DNA of 5,512 bases, from NCBI GenBank assembly GCA_007135385.1, contig SLIY01000344.1, positions 1 to 5,512 of the forward strand. Reading direction: 5' to 3'. Within the stretch, counting starts at the first letter, position 1; the number at the start of each line of letters is the position of its first letter. This DNA comes from Leptolyngbyaceae cyanobacterium CSSed165cm_216 (lineage in GTDB: Bacteria > Cyanobacteriota > Cyanobacteriia > Phormidesmidales > Phormidesmidaceae). This document shows, one piece after another, positions 1 to 5,438 of the stretch. The notes under the pieces are model-generated. The model was not told the origin of the DNA. It searched no databases and worked only from the letters and a program-made list of their open reading frames with translations. Position numbers and translations under genes: made by a program.

Positions 1-2
1 CT

Positions 3-731
3 ATGGATACCGTCTATAAACGCGTACTTCTTAAGCTAAGTGGTGAAGCCCTCATGGGCGACCTGGCCTATGGTATTGATCCTAACGTAGTGGAAACCAT
101 TGCCACCGAAATTGCCGAGGTGGTGCAAGCGGGCATTGAGATTGCCATTGTAGTGGGAGCTGGCAACATTTTTCGTGGCATTAAGGGCTCTGCCAGCGGT
201 ATGGATCGGGCCACCGCCGACTATATCGGCATGATTGCCACAGTGATGAACGCCATGACCCTGCAAGACTGCCTAGAGCGCACGGGGGTGCCCACTCGGG
301 TCCAAACGGCGATCGCCATGCAGGAAGTGGCTGAGCCCTACATCCGCCGCCGCGCCATTCGCCACCTGGAGAAAAACCGGGTGGTTATTTTTGGGGCCGG
401 GTCTGGCAACCCCTTCTTTACCACCGATACCACCGCTGCCCTGCGGGCCGCCGAAATCAATGCCGAAGTGGTGTTCAAGGCCACTAAGGTTGACGGCGTC
501 TACGATTCTGATCCTAAAATTAACCCGAACGCCAAGCGCTATCGCACCCTCACCTATGGCCACGTACTCCAGCAAGACCTGAAGGTGATGGACAGTACTG
601 CGATCGCCCTGTGCAAAGATAACAACATCCCTATCATGGTATTTGACCTATCAGTGCCCGGAAACATTAAGCGGGCACTGATGGGAGAGTCCATCGGTAC
701 GCTTGTAGGAGAGGCTTGTAATGTCAGTTGA
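3..731 (+). CDS. pyrH: UMP kinase (uridylate kinase)
   Basis: PyrH phosphorylates UMP to UDP with ATP in the cytosol, the first committed step from UMP to UTP and CTP; bacterial enzymes of this amino-acid-kinase family are hexamers regulated by GTP and UTP. At 242 residues it has full family length. The N-terminal YKRVLLKLSGEAL (5-17) carries the ATP-contacting K11-G14 segment. The nucleotide loop is VVGAGNIFRG (50-59), D73 lies in DRATADYIGM, and GAGSGNPFFTTDTTA (131-145) is the UMP/phosphate region. The late segment KATKVDGVYDSDP is also typical. Oddity: residue 53 is Ala (GCT) where the family normally has Gly. The start ATG is two bases from the window edge, so its ribosome site is not visible, but the N-terminus fits family alignments. 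The 3' end overlaps frr by 11 bases, implying a shared mRNA. Confidence 0.97.
   Translation: MDTVYKRVLLKLSGEALMGDLAYGIDPNVVETIATEIAEVVQAGIEIAIVVGAGNIFRGIKGSASGMDRATADYIGMIATVMNAMTLQDCLERTGVPTRVQTAIAMQEVAEPYIRRRAIRHLEKNRVVIFGAGSGNPFFTTDTTAALRAAEINAEVVFKATKVDGVYDSDPKINPNAKRYRTLTYGHVLQQDLKVMDSTAIALCKDNNIPIMVFDLSVPGNIKRALMGESIGTLVGEACNVS
309..316. repeat. HIP1 octamer
   Basis: GCGATCGC within pyrH, read as Ala-Ile-Ala (103-105). First of five copies in the window, a strong cyanobacterial signature. Confidence 0.9.
600..607. repeat. HIP1 octamer
   Basis: GCGATCGC within pyrH, codons 200-202 (Ala-Ile-Ala), same phase as the copy at 309. Confidence 0.9.
707..714 (+). promoter_or_regulatory. Ribosome binding site of frr
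   Basis: AGGAGAGG lies inside the last codons of pyrH, six bases before the frr ATG at 721. It is the clearest Shine-Dalgarno sequence in the window and fixes the frr start within the 11-base overlap. Confidence 0.8.
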
Positions 732-1281
732 CGAAATTTTGCTCGAAACCGAAGACCAGATGCAGAAGTCCATCGAGGCGACCCAGCGCAACTTTAATAC
801 CATTCGCACAGGCCGGGCCAACGCCTCTCTGCTCGATCGCATCGAAGTGGACTACTATGGGGCGGCTACTCCGCTGAAAACCATCGCCAACATTTCCACC
901 CCCGATGCCAGCACGCTGATGATTCAGCCCTTTGACGCCAGCAGTCTGACCAACATCGAAAAGGCAATTTCCATGTCCGATGTGGGGCTCACCCCCAATA
1001 ACGACGGCAAAGTGGTGCGTCTGAATATTCCTCCCCTGACCAGCGAGCGGCGGAAAGAGTTTGTCAAAACCGCCGGCAAAATTGCCGAAGAGGGAAGGGT
1101 GTCGATCCGCAACCATCGCCGCAGCGCCATTGATGCGGTGAAAAAGCTGGAGAAAGCCAGCGATATCTCTGAAGACGAGTCCCGGGATGCCCAGGATGAA
1201 ATCCAAAGGCTAACGGATCAGTACACGGCTAAGGTAGATGATGCCCTGGCCGCTAAAGAGAAAGATATTATGACGGTTTAG
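721..1281 (+). CDS. frr: Ribosome recycling factor (RRF)
   Basis: RRF works with EF-G after termination to split the post-termination ribosome. The protein has 186 residues, the usual size (about 185 in E. coli). Recognisable segments are NFNTIRTGRANASLLDRI (24-41), the start of the long three-helix domain I; YYGAATPLKTIANIS (45-59) leading into the small domain II; the IPPLTSERRKEFVK segment (103-116); and the closing helix EDESRDAQDEIQRLTD. RNHRRSAID (130-138) corresponds to the E. coli RNVRRDAND segment, with R133 matching the functionally critical E. coli R132; the usual acidic residue after the arginines is replaced by Ser. The start is set by the preceding AGGAGAGG. The gene follows pyrH with overlap and is probably co-transcribed and translationally coupled with it. 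A GC-rich hairpin lies about 45 bases past the stop. Confidence 0.97.
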   Translation: MSVDEILLETEDQMQKSIEATQRNFNTIRTGRANASLLDRIEVDYYGAATPLKTIANISTPDASTLMIQPFDASSLTNIEKAISMSDVGLTPNNDGKVVRLNIPPLTSERRKEFVKTAGKIAEEGRVSIRNHRRSAIDAVKKLEKASDISEDESRDAQDEIQRLTDQYTAKVDDALAAKEKDIMTV

Positions 1282-1323
1282 GGGCGTGCATTGGCTTGAC
1301 TACCGCGATGGCTGTTTGCCTCC

Positions 1324-1371
1324 TGTTTCTCGGACTCTGCTGCCGACGGTAGCGGCGGAGTTCGAGGGGCA
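1324..1371 (+). terminator. Hairpin downstream of frr, possible U-less terminator
   Basis: Bases 1329-1337 pair with 1358-1366 (nine pairs, one G-U); after a small internal loop, 1339-1344 pair with 1348-1353 (six pairs, one G-U) around a GAC loop. Weaker G-U-rich pairing continues outward to 1324/1371. There is no T-run after the stem, so it is not a canonical intrinsic terminator. Intrinsic terminators without a good U-tract, and processing hairpins at mRNA 3' ends, are both plausible in cyanobacteria. Its position just after frr suggests it closes or stabilises the pyrH-frr transcript. Stability was not computed. Confidence 0.35.
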
Positions 1372-1451
1372 TTGAAATTGAAGGAGATCTTGCACTCCTG
1401 GGCTACTTGGTCGATCCATCTGCCGAAAATCGCCATACCCTACCGCAGATA

Positions 1452-1481
1452 ATGACGCTGTTGAGGGATTATCGTAATACT
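1452..1481 (+). promoter_or_regulatory. Weak promoter candidate for the VOC gene
   Basis: ATGACG (1452-1457, four of six matches to TTGACA) is followed after 17-18 bases by TAATAC/AATACT (1475-1481, three to four matches to TATAAT). Transcription would begin near 1488, about 20 bases before the ATG at 1508. The match is poor and the call rests mainly on position. Confidence 0.2.
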
Positions 1482-1507
1482 TTGGTCTAAAGGCGCTTAG
1501 TACTTCA

Positions 1508-1894
1508 ATGATGGTTTTCTCGTCGCCTATGATTACTGTTCAAGCTCCCCTGCATGTGGCCATTAACGTTAGCGATCTGAACCATGCCCAGAGGTTCTAT
1601 GGGGGGGTGCTGGGGCTACAACCGGTGGAGCGTCCCTTTAGTTTTCCGGGGGTGTGGTACCAGGTGGGTGCTTTTCAAATTCACCTGATTGTGGCAGAGG
1701 GGTACCAATCAACACCCCAGAACCCTGAAAAATGGGGCCGTAATGGCCATTTAGCATTGGCGATCTCTGATTTAGAGGCGGCCAAAGCAGCCCTGGTTCA
1801 GGCTGGGTGTCCGGTGCAGACCAGTGCCTCGGGGCGGGCGACCCTGTTCACCCAGGACCCCGATGGCAACATCATCGAGCTCAGTGCTGTGTAA
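1508..1894 (+). CDS. VOC family protein (glyoxalase/bleomycin-resistance fold)
   Basis: A 128-residue protein with one vicinal-oxygen-chelate domain made of two beta-alpha-beta-beta-beta modules. Module one is LHVAINVSDLNHAQRFYGGV (15-34) to WYQVGAFQIHLIV (50-62); module two is GHLALAISDLEAAKAAL (80-96) to TLFTQDPDGNIIEL (112-125). H16, H59, H81 and E124 fall where metal ligands sit in the family, so metal binding is plausible. The family includes glyoxalase I, extradiol dioxygenases and resistance proteins, so the substrate is unknown; the segments NPEKWGRNGH and SASGRATLFTQDPDGN match a small VOC type common in cyanobacteria. The start is uncertain: ATG codons at 1508, 1511 and 1529 are in frame and none has a good ribosome site; the domain itself would tolerate 1529. 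It lies between frr and menG without overlapping either. Confidence 0.85.
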   Translation: MMVFSSPMITVQAPLHVAINVSDLNHAQRFYGGVLGLQPVERPFSFPGVWYQVGAFQIHLIVAEGYQSTPQNPEKWGRNGHLALAISDLEAAKAALVQAGCPVQTSASGRATLFTQDPDGNIIELSAV

Positions 1895-1934
1895 CGAACA
1901 TGACACTTTGCCCTAGCTGACACCTCCCGACGGC

Positions 1935-1963
1935 GGTACAGTAAAGAATAACTTGTCTATGAT
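1935..1963 (+). promoter_or_regulatory. Candidate promoter for menG
   Basis: TATGAT (1958-1963) differs from the -10 consensus by one base. GGTACA (1935-1940) lies 17 bases upstream but matches TTGACA at only three positions. Transcription would begin near 1970, almost on the GTG start of menG at 1972, giving a nearly leaderless mRNA. That fits the lack of a Shine-Dalgarno sequence there. Confidence 0.3.
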
Positions 1964-1971
1964 GCCTGACC

Positions 1972-2715
1972 GTGGGATTTGTTCAACCATCACCGCCAAC
2001 CGTTGCCCCAACGGCGACTGAAATCCAGGCAATCTTCAACCGGATTGCGCCAGTCTATGACGACCAGAACCAGCGGCTGAGCCTGGGGTTACATCAGGTG
2101 TGGAAGCGGATGGCCGTACGCTGGAGTGGCGCGAAAGCGGGGGATACTGGCTTAGACCTGTGCTGTGGCAGTGGTGATTTGGCAATCATGCTGGCTCGGC
2201 AAGTGGGACCAACCGGCAGCGTGTATGGGGTAGATTTTTCGGCAGAGCTGCTGGCGGCGGCCGGCGATCGCAGCCAGCGTCAGCCACCCGCCTGTCCTAT
2301 CCACTGGACGTTGGGGGACGTCCTAGACCTGCCCTTTGACGATCACACCTTTGACGCCGCCACCATCGGCTATGGCCTACGGAACCTAACCGACATTCCT
2401 CGGGGGCTTGCGGAACTGCGGCGGGTGCTCAAGCCTGGGGCCAAAGCGGCCATTCTCGATTTTCACCGACCGCAGCAGGGCTTGATGGCGCAGTTTCAGC
2501 AGTGGTATTTAGACACGGTGGTAGTTCCCATGGCGCGCCAAATGGGCCTGACCGATGAATATGCCTACATCGCCCCCAGTCTAGATCGCTTCCCATTGGG
2601 ACCAGAGCAGGTGGCCCTGGCTCGGCAGGCGGGCTTTACCCAGGCGGTGCATTATCCTATTGCCGGCGGCTTGATGGGGGTACTAGTAGTAAGCTATGGC
2701 CATGACCTGGGCTGA
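1972..2715 (+). CDS. menG: 2-phytyl-1,4-naphthoquinone methyltransferase (UbiE/MenG family)
   Basis: An S-adenosylmethionine-dependent C-methyltransferase of 247 residues. In cyanobacteria this family member performs the last step of phylloquinone (vitamin K1) synthesis, methylating demethylphylloquinone; the product serves in photosystem I. Visible features: EIQAIFNRIAPVYDDQNQRLS (17-37) and GLHQVWKR, the UbiE N-terminal signature region; SAM motif I LDLCCGSGDLA (61-71); acidic D88 in VYGVDFS; GDVLDLPFDDHTFDA (115-129); GYGLRNLTD (133-141); RVLKPG (151-156), the second UbiE signature; and IAGGLMGVLVVSYG near the end. The specific quinone substrate is inferred from the cyanobacterial context, since the same family methylates ubiquinone and menaquinone precursors elsewhere. 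The start is a GTG: an in-frame stop lies at 1960-1962 and the next Met is beyond the first signature. Its end overlaps the DUF445 gene by 20 bases. Confidence 0.93.
   Translation: MGFVQPSPPTVAPTATEIQAIFNRIAPVYDDQNQRLSLGLHQVWKRMAVRWSGAKAGDTGLDLCCGSGDLAIMLARQVGPTGSVYGVDFSAELLAAAGDRSQRQPPACPIHWTLGDVLDLPFDDHTFDAATIGYGLRNLTDIPRGLAELRRVLKPGAKAAILDFHRPQQGLMAQFQQWYLDTVVVPMARQMGLTDEYAYIAPSLDRFPLGPEQVALARQAGFTQAVHYPIAGGLMGVLVVSYGHDLG
2264..2271. repeat. HIP1 octamer
   Basis: GCGATCGC within menG, spanning Gly98-Asp99-Arg100, just after motif II of the methyltransferase. Confidence 0.9.
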
Positions 2716-3940
2716 GTGGGCAATACTGGCGGCCCCGCCAGTGATTGGTGGTGTGATTGGGTACTGCACCAATGACATCGCCATTAAGATGCTGTTTCGT
2801 CCCTATCGCCCCATTTATCTGGGCAAGCAGCGGCTTCCGTTTACCCCAGGGTTGATTCCCAGCAACCAGGAACGGCTGGCCCAGCGGATTTCAGACACCA
2901 TTATGGGTTCGCTGCTGACCCCTGAGGAGCTACAAAACCTGGCCCGACGGCTGCTACAAACGGAACGCACCCAGGCGGCGATTAAGTGGTTGTTACAGTT
3001 GGCCCTAGAGCAGGTGCAGCATCGAGCCCAACAGCGTACGGCCAATATTGCCGGGGCCATTTTACAAGATCTGTTTGGTAAATCCTTACCACGGCTGATT
3101 CGGGTGTGGGCGCGGCGGGATGACTTTTTAGAGCCCCAGCTGAATCAACTGTTTGACCAGGCGCTGTTGGACTTTACCTTTACCCCAGCCCAGGCGGACC
3201 AAATTGCCACCTGGATGTTGACCGGTGTGTTTCCCCCGGATAAGCTGCGGCAGTTGGTGATTGAGTTTTTGAGCGATCGCAATATTCAAGTGATCGACAC
3301 CATTTTCCGGGAACGCACCAGCGGTACCTATTGGGTGGTCGCCAACCTGTTTGGGGTGCGAAACGCCCTGAGCCGCCTGCGTACCTTTTGCCTGGATGAG
3401 CGAGAGGTGAGCAATGCCCGGATTGCCGAGTTGATCACGGCCTTACAGATCAAGCTGCGCTTAAAAACTTGGCTGCAACAAGTGTCGCTGCAAAATTTGC
3501 CCGTGGCGACGGTGCGCCAAATTCGGCAGAACCTGCGAGAGTCGGTGCAGGGCTACATTCAGACCTTGGGTCCCGAGTTTGTGCGGGGGCTGGGTAACTC
3601 CGTGAACTGGGAACTATTGGCCACCCAACTGCTCAACCGGTTGCAAAATTCAGCAGTGATTACCCAATCCCTAGATCCAGTGAGTGAGGAACTGGCTCTG
3701 ATTCTAGAGCGTTACCTGGAACGGGATCTGGAATCTCTAGTAGCTCAAATTATTCCGATTTTAGACATCGATCAGGTAATTATTGACCGGGTGCGCAGCA
3801 CCTCTCCCCGCGAGCTGGAGTTGGCTATTCAGGGCATTGTCCGCAACGAGCTGCAGGCGATCGTTAACCTGGGGGGAATTCTGGGGTTTATGATTGGTCT
3901 GTTTCAGGCGGCGTTCTTCTATGTGCAGCGGGCAGGTTAG
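2696..3940 (+). CDS. DUF445 family membrane-anchored protein, function unknown
   Basis: A 414-residue protein of the DUF445 (YheB-like) family, which has no established biochemical function. Seen directly: a hydrophobic N-terminal helix (about 8-24, AILAAPPVIGGVIGYC); the family hallmark TNDIAIKMLFRPY (25-37) and LPFTPGLIPSNQERLA (47-62); a long, mostly helical, charged and Leu/Gln-rich middle (about 75-385) without enzyme motifs; and a second hydrophobic helix at the C-terminus (about 391-410, LGGILGFMIGLFQAAFFYV). This arrangement of a terminal helix at each end with a large helical domain between suggests a membrane-tethered protein, in the plasma or thylakoid membrane. The start overlaps menG by 20 bases; an ATG two codons later (2702) is equally possible and leaves 14 bases of overlap. 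No clear ribosome site precedes either, so translation probably depends on ribosomes finishing menG. A link to quinones or photosynthetic membranes is inference from position only. Confidence 0.88.
   Translation: MAMTWAEWAILAAPPVIGGVIGYCTNDIAIKMLFRPYRPIYLGKQRLPFTPGLIPSNQERLAQRISDTIMGSLLTPEELQNLARRLLQTERTQAAIKWLLQLALEQVQHRAQQRTANIAGAILQDLFGKSLPRLIRVWARRDDFLEPQLNQLFDQALLDFTFTPAQADQIATWMLTGVFPPDKLRQLVIEFLSDRNIQVIDTIFRERTSGTYWVVANLFGVRNALSRLRTFCLDEREVSNARIAELITALQIKLRLKTWLQQVSLQNLPVATVRQIRQNLRESVQGYIQTLGPEFVRGLGNSVNWELLATQLLNRLQNSAVITQSLDPVSEELALILERYLERDLESLVAQIIPILDIDQVIIDRVRSTSPRELELAIQGIVRNELQAIVNLGGILGFMIGLFQAAFFYVQRAG
3273..3280. repeat. HIP1 octamer
   Basis: GCGATCGC within the DUF445 gene, encoding Ser-Asp-Arg in the helical middle part. 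Confidence 0.9.
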
Positions 3941-3999
3941 GCGCTGCACCTGAGACTTCATGCTTGGGTCGTTCCCCTTTTCTCTTAGCCGCTCCCCTA

Positions 4000-4043
4000 G
4001 GACGCCCCAGGGCAGATCCCAGGGTTCTGTCCTGGGGTGCTCC
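4000..4043. terminator. Large hairpin in the convergent region (left of two)
   Basis: Bases 4003-4016 pair with 4026-4039 over 14 pairs (two G-U on the plus strand) around the nine-base loop TCCCAGGGT. With C4040 bulged, three more pairs (4000-4002 with 4041-4043) extend it. It begins 60 bases after the DUF445 stop and could end that transcript; no T-run follows on the plus strand. It may also act on the opposing bciB transcript. The loop is complementary to the loop of the neighbouring hairpin at 4060-4088. Confidence 0.5.
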
Positions 4044-4059
4044 AAAATTCATGGTCAAT

Positions 4060-4088
4060 GAGGCCAAGACCCCTGGGATCTTGGCCTC
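4060..4088. terminator. Perfect 10-bp hairpin just past bciB (right of two)
   Basis: GAGGCCAAGA (4060-4069) pairs perfectly with TCTTGGCCTC (4079-4088) around the nine-base loop CCCCTGGGA. On the minus strand the stem starts 14 bases after the bciB stop, a normal terminator position, but only a weak run (ATTTT, about 10-15 bases on) follows. The likely role is 3'-end formation or stabilisation for bciB, possibly in both directions. Confidence 0.5.
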
Positions 4089-4101
4089 CTGTACCGATGC
4101 T

Positions 4102-5301
4102 CTAGCGGTCGGGTAATTTGTATTGGCCCACAATTCGCTTGGCAAATTCGGGCACATGGGCGGCTAACTTTTCAGGAAAGTTACGCCTGACGTAGAGATA
4201 GTTGCGGGTAAAGTGAGAATCAATGGAAAAACGAGCGTACTCCAGCCCTTTGGGGCCAATCCGTTCGATCACTACCCCCATCAATTTGGCAGCCCACATG
4301 GGCAGGGTCACCGCTTTATCGTAGGCAGGAATGCTCTGCTGTACCGCTTGATGGCGATCGCCCTGGGACATCACCGGTTGGGTATCCAGTTGATCCATCA
4401 CTAGGTCGAGCATTTCCTGACCGCGATCGTTACGGACGACAATCCACTGCCAACCGAAGGGGGCTCCCATATAGCCCACGACCAGATCGGCTAGGCCATT
4501 GACATAGTCAAAGCAACTCATGCAAGAGGGGGCAAAGACGTCCTTCAGTTGGTTGGTTTTGAGCCCAAAGAAGGGGACCGTTTCGGTAGAGCCGTCTTCG
4601 TGCTTAAAGTGCACCCGAAAGTCTTGCATAAACTCGTAATGCACGACCGTATCGGGGGAACGGCTGGTGGTTTCTAAGAACGTTTGTAGCCCGGCGCGGG
4701 TAACGTTATCCACACAGGGGGTGCCCAACACATAGAGCTGATCTAGGCCTAACTTGTCTTCCACCGCCCGTAGCGCCTGAATTTGGCAGCCTACCCCAAT
4801 CACCAGTAGCCGCTTCATGCCAGATTGTTCGACCTGTTCTAGCACCGACAGATTGGGGGAAAGGGTGGGCTTATTCACCCGAGCTGCGAGAATTTCGTCG
4901 GGGGTGGTGGCCAGGATCGGCTGGGGCTGAAACCGATCGTGGTCAGAGTTCTGCACACAGATCACCCCCTCGACCTTGCCCTGGGTGAGCATTTCAATGG
5001 CGATGGTGCTAACAATGCCCGTCCACTGAGCCCCGTCAATGGGCTGCTGCTTGCGGGCGGCGACCATATCCTGGTGCACCCCAAAGTACAGATCATCGTC
5101 ATCCCCTAGGTCGCGGCTGCGACCGTGGGTTTGCTGCTCTAGGGTGGGAAATTGCTGATTCAGAAAGGCACAGGCCTCTTTCACATAGTGAATGTAATAG
5201 GTATCGCAAAAACCGCACTCGCTACAGAGTTCTTTGGCTGGGCGGGTGGCTCCAGGACGCAGGGCTTTGGCTTTTTTATGGGGCGGCTGAGCCAGGGTCA
5301 T
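4102..5301 (-). CDS. bciB: 3,8-divinyl (proto)chlorophyllide a 8-vinyl reductase, ferredoxin-dependent (BciB type)
   Basis: This 399-residue protein belongs to the FrhB-like family (coenzyme F420 hydrogenase beta subunit, with plant 7-hydroxymethyl chlorophyll a reductase). The cyanobacterial member, Slr1923 of Synechocystis, is the 8-vinyl reductase that turns divinyl into monovinyl chlorophyll precursors, using FAD, iron-sulfur clusters and reduced ferredoxin. Seen here: CSECGFCDTYY (26-36) with C26, C29, C32 and nearby C44 as cluster ligand candidates; the FrhB N-terminal part (about 90-175) with LLVIGVGCQIQALR (165-178); LGTPCVDNVTR (192-202); and the FrhB C-terminal part with PSCMSCFDYVNGLADLVVGY (258-277), adding C260 and C263. 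The start at 5301 gives the family length, KKAKALRPG following as in relatives. In-frame ATGs at 5340 and 5427 would add 13 or 42 residues; the first has AGGAG 14 bases upstream. 7-Hydroxymethyl chlorophyll reductase activity is the main alternative function. Confidence 0.9.
   Translation of the reverse strand: MTLAQPPHKKAKALRPGATRPAKELCSECGFCDTYYIHYVKEACAFLNQQFPTLEQQTHGRSRDLGDDDDLYFGVHQDMVAARKQQPIDGAQWTGIVSTIAIEMLTQGKVEGVICVQNSDHDRFQPQPILATTPDEILAARVNKPTLSPNLSVLEQVEQSGMKRLLVIGVGCQIQALRAVEDKLGLDQLYVLGTPCVDNVTRAGLQTFLETTSRSPDTVVHYEFMQDFRVHFKHEDGSTETVPFFGLKTNQLKDVFAPSCMSCFDYVNGLADLVVGYMGAPFGWQWIVVRNDRGQEMLDLVMDQLDTQPVMSQGDRHQAVQQSIPAYDKAVTLPMWAAKLMGVVIERIGPKGLEYARFSIDSHFTRNYLYVRRNFPEKLAAHVPEFAKRIVGQYKLPDR
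4354..4361. repeat. HIP1 octamer
   Basis: GCGATCGC within bciB (minus strand), encoding Gly314-Asp315-Arg316 in the C-terminal part. Confidence 0.9.
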
Positions 5302-5392
5302 GACAGGCAAGCTAGTAGTAGCAGAACTGTCCTTCACCATACCGCAAGGTTTTGCTCCTGAGTACCTGAGCAGAGGATTGTTACGAAATACT

Positions 5393-5421
5393 ACTAAACT
5401 AGGCCAAAGCCCCTTTGGCAA
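5393..5421 (-). promoter_or_regulatory. Candidate bciB promoter
   Basis: Read on the minus strand, TTGCCA (5421-5416, five of six to TTGACA) is separated by 17 bases from TTTAGT (5398-5393, four of six to TATAAT). Transcription would start near 5386, leaving a leader of about 85 bases before the ATG at 5301 and excluding the ATG at 5427. The -35 lies inside the inverted repeats at 5403-5438. Confidence 0.3.
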
Positions 5422-5438
5422 AATCATTTTTTTGCCAA
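5403..5438. repeat. Two overlapping inverted repeats upstream of bciB
   Basis: GCCAAAG (5403-5409) and CTTTGGC (5413-5419) form a perfect 7-bp inverted repeat with a CCC spacer. TTGGCAAAA (5415-5423) and TTTTGCCAA (5430-5438) form a perfect 9-bp inverted repeat with a six-base spacer. They share 5415-5419, so the two hairpins cannot form together. Neither has a T-run placed for termination. A protein-binding operator for bciB is the simplest reading. Confidence 0.5.

Larger units (their letters stand above)
1282..1507 (+). other. Gap between frr and the VOC gene; doubtful split reading frame
   Basis: No intact gene is seen. A GTG at 1286 opens a frame with protein-like content (HWLDYRDGCLPPVSRT and onward) that stops at 1373-1375. 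Another frame takes over at about 1371 (IEIEGDLALLGYLVDPSAEN and onward) and runs to TAA at 1488-1490. One single-base shift near 1370 would join them into about 68 residues. This could be a frameshifted small gene, a remnant, a sequencing error or chance; open runs of 30 and 46 codons are not statistically rare. The hairpin at 1324-1371 sits on the junction. I do not recognise a family. Confidence 0.2.

Noticed and set aside
724..1206. Long open frame on the minus strand opposite frr (160 codons)
   Set aside because: It is antisense to a certain gene, its translation resembles no family, and it follows from the codon pattern of frr.
3941..4101. A small mobile element (MITE) in the convergent gap
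   Set aside because: The two hairpins are local; there are no terminal inverted repeats bounding the whole segment and no target-site duplication. A genome-wide copy count would be needed to revive the idea.
3761..4157. Minus-strand open frames across the 3' end of the DUF445 gene and the convergent gap
   Set aside because: They lie antisense to DUF445 or in the hairpin region and overlap the bciB end, with low-complexity translations rich in Arg and Pro and no recognisable domain.
5152..5361. Plus-strand open frame opposite the bciB N-terminal part
   Set aside because: It is a shadow of bciB; the minus-strand cysteine motifs prove the coding strand.
5379..5395. NtcA-like site (GTA-N8-TAC) upstream of bciB
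   Set aside because: The minus strand gives GTA-N8-TAA, missing the final base, and its position relative to the candidate promoter is not typical of NtcA activation.
5312..5396. TAGTAGTA (5313-5320) and TACTACTA (5389-5396) as a long-range inverted repeat in the bciB leader
   Set aside because: An eight-base match of a simple trinucleotide pattern about 70 bases apart is expected by chance; a similar string also occurs at the end of menG.
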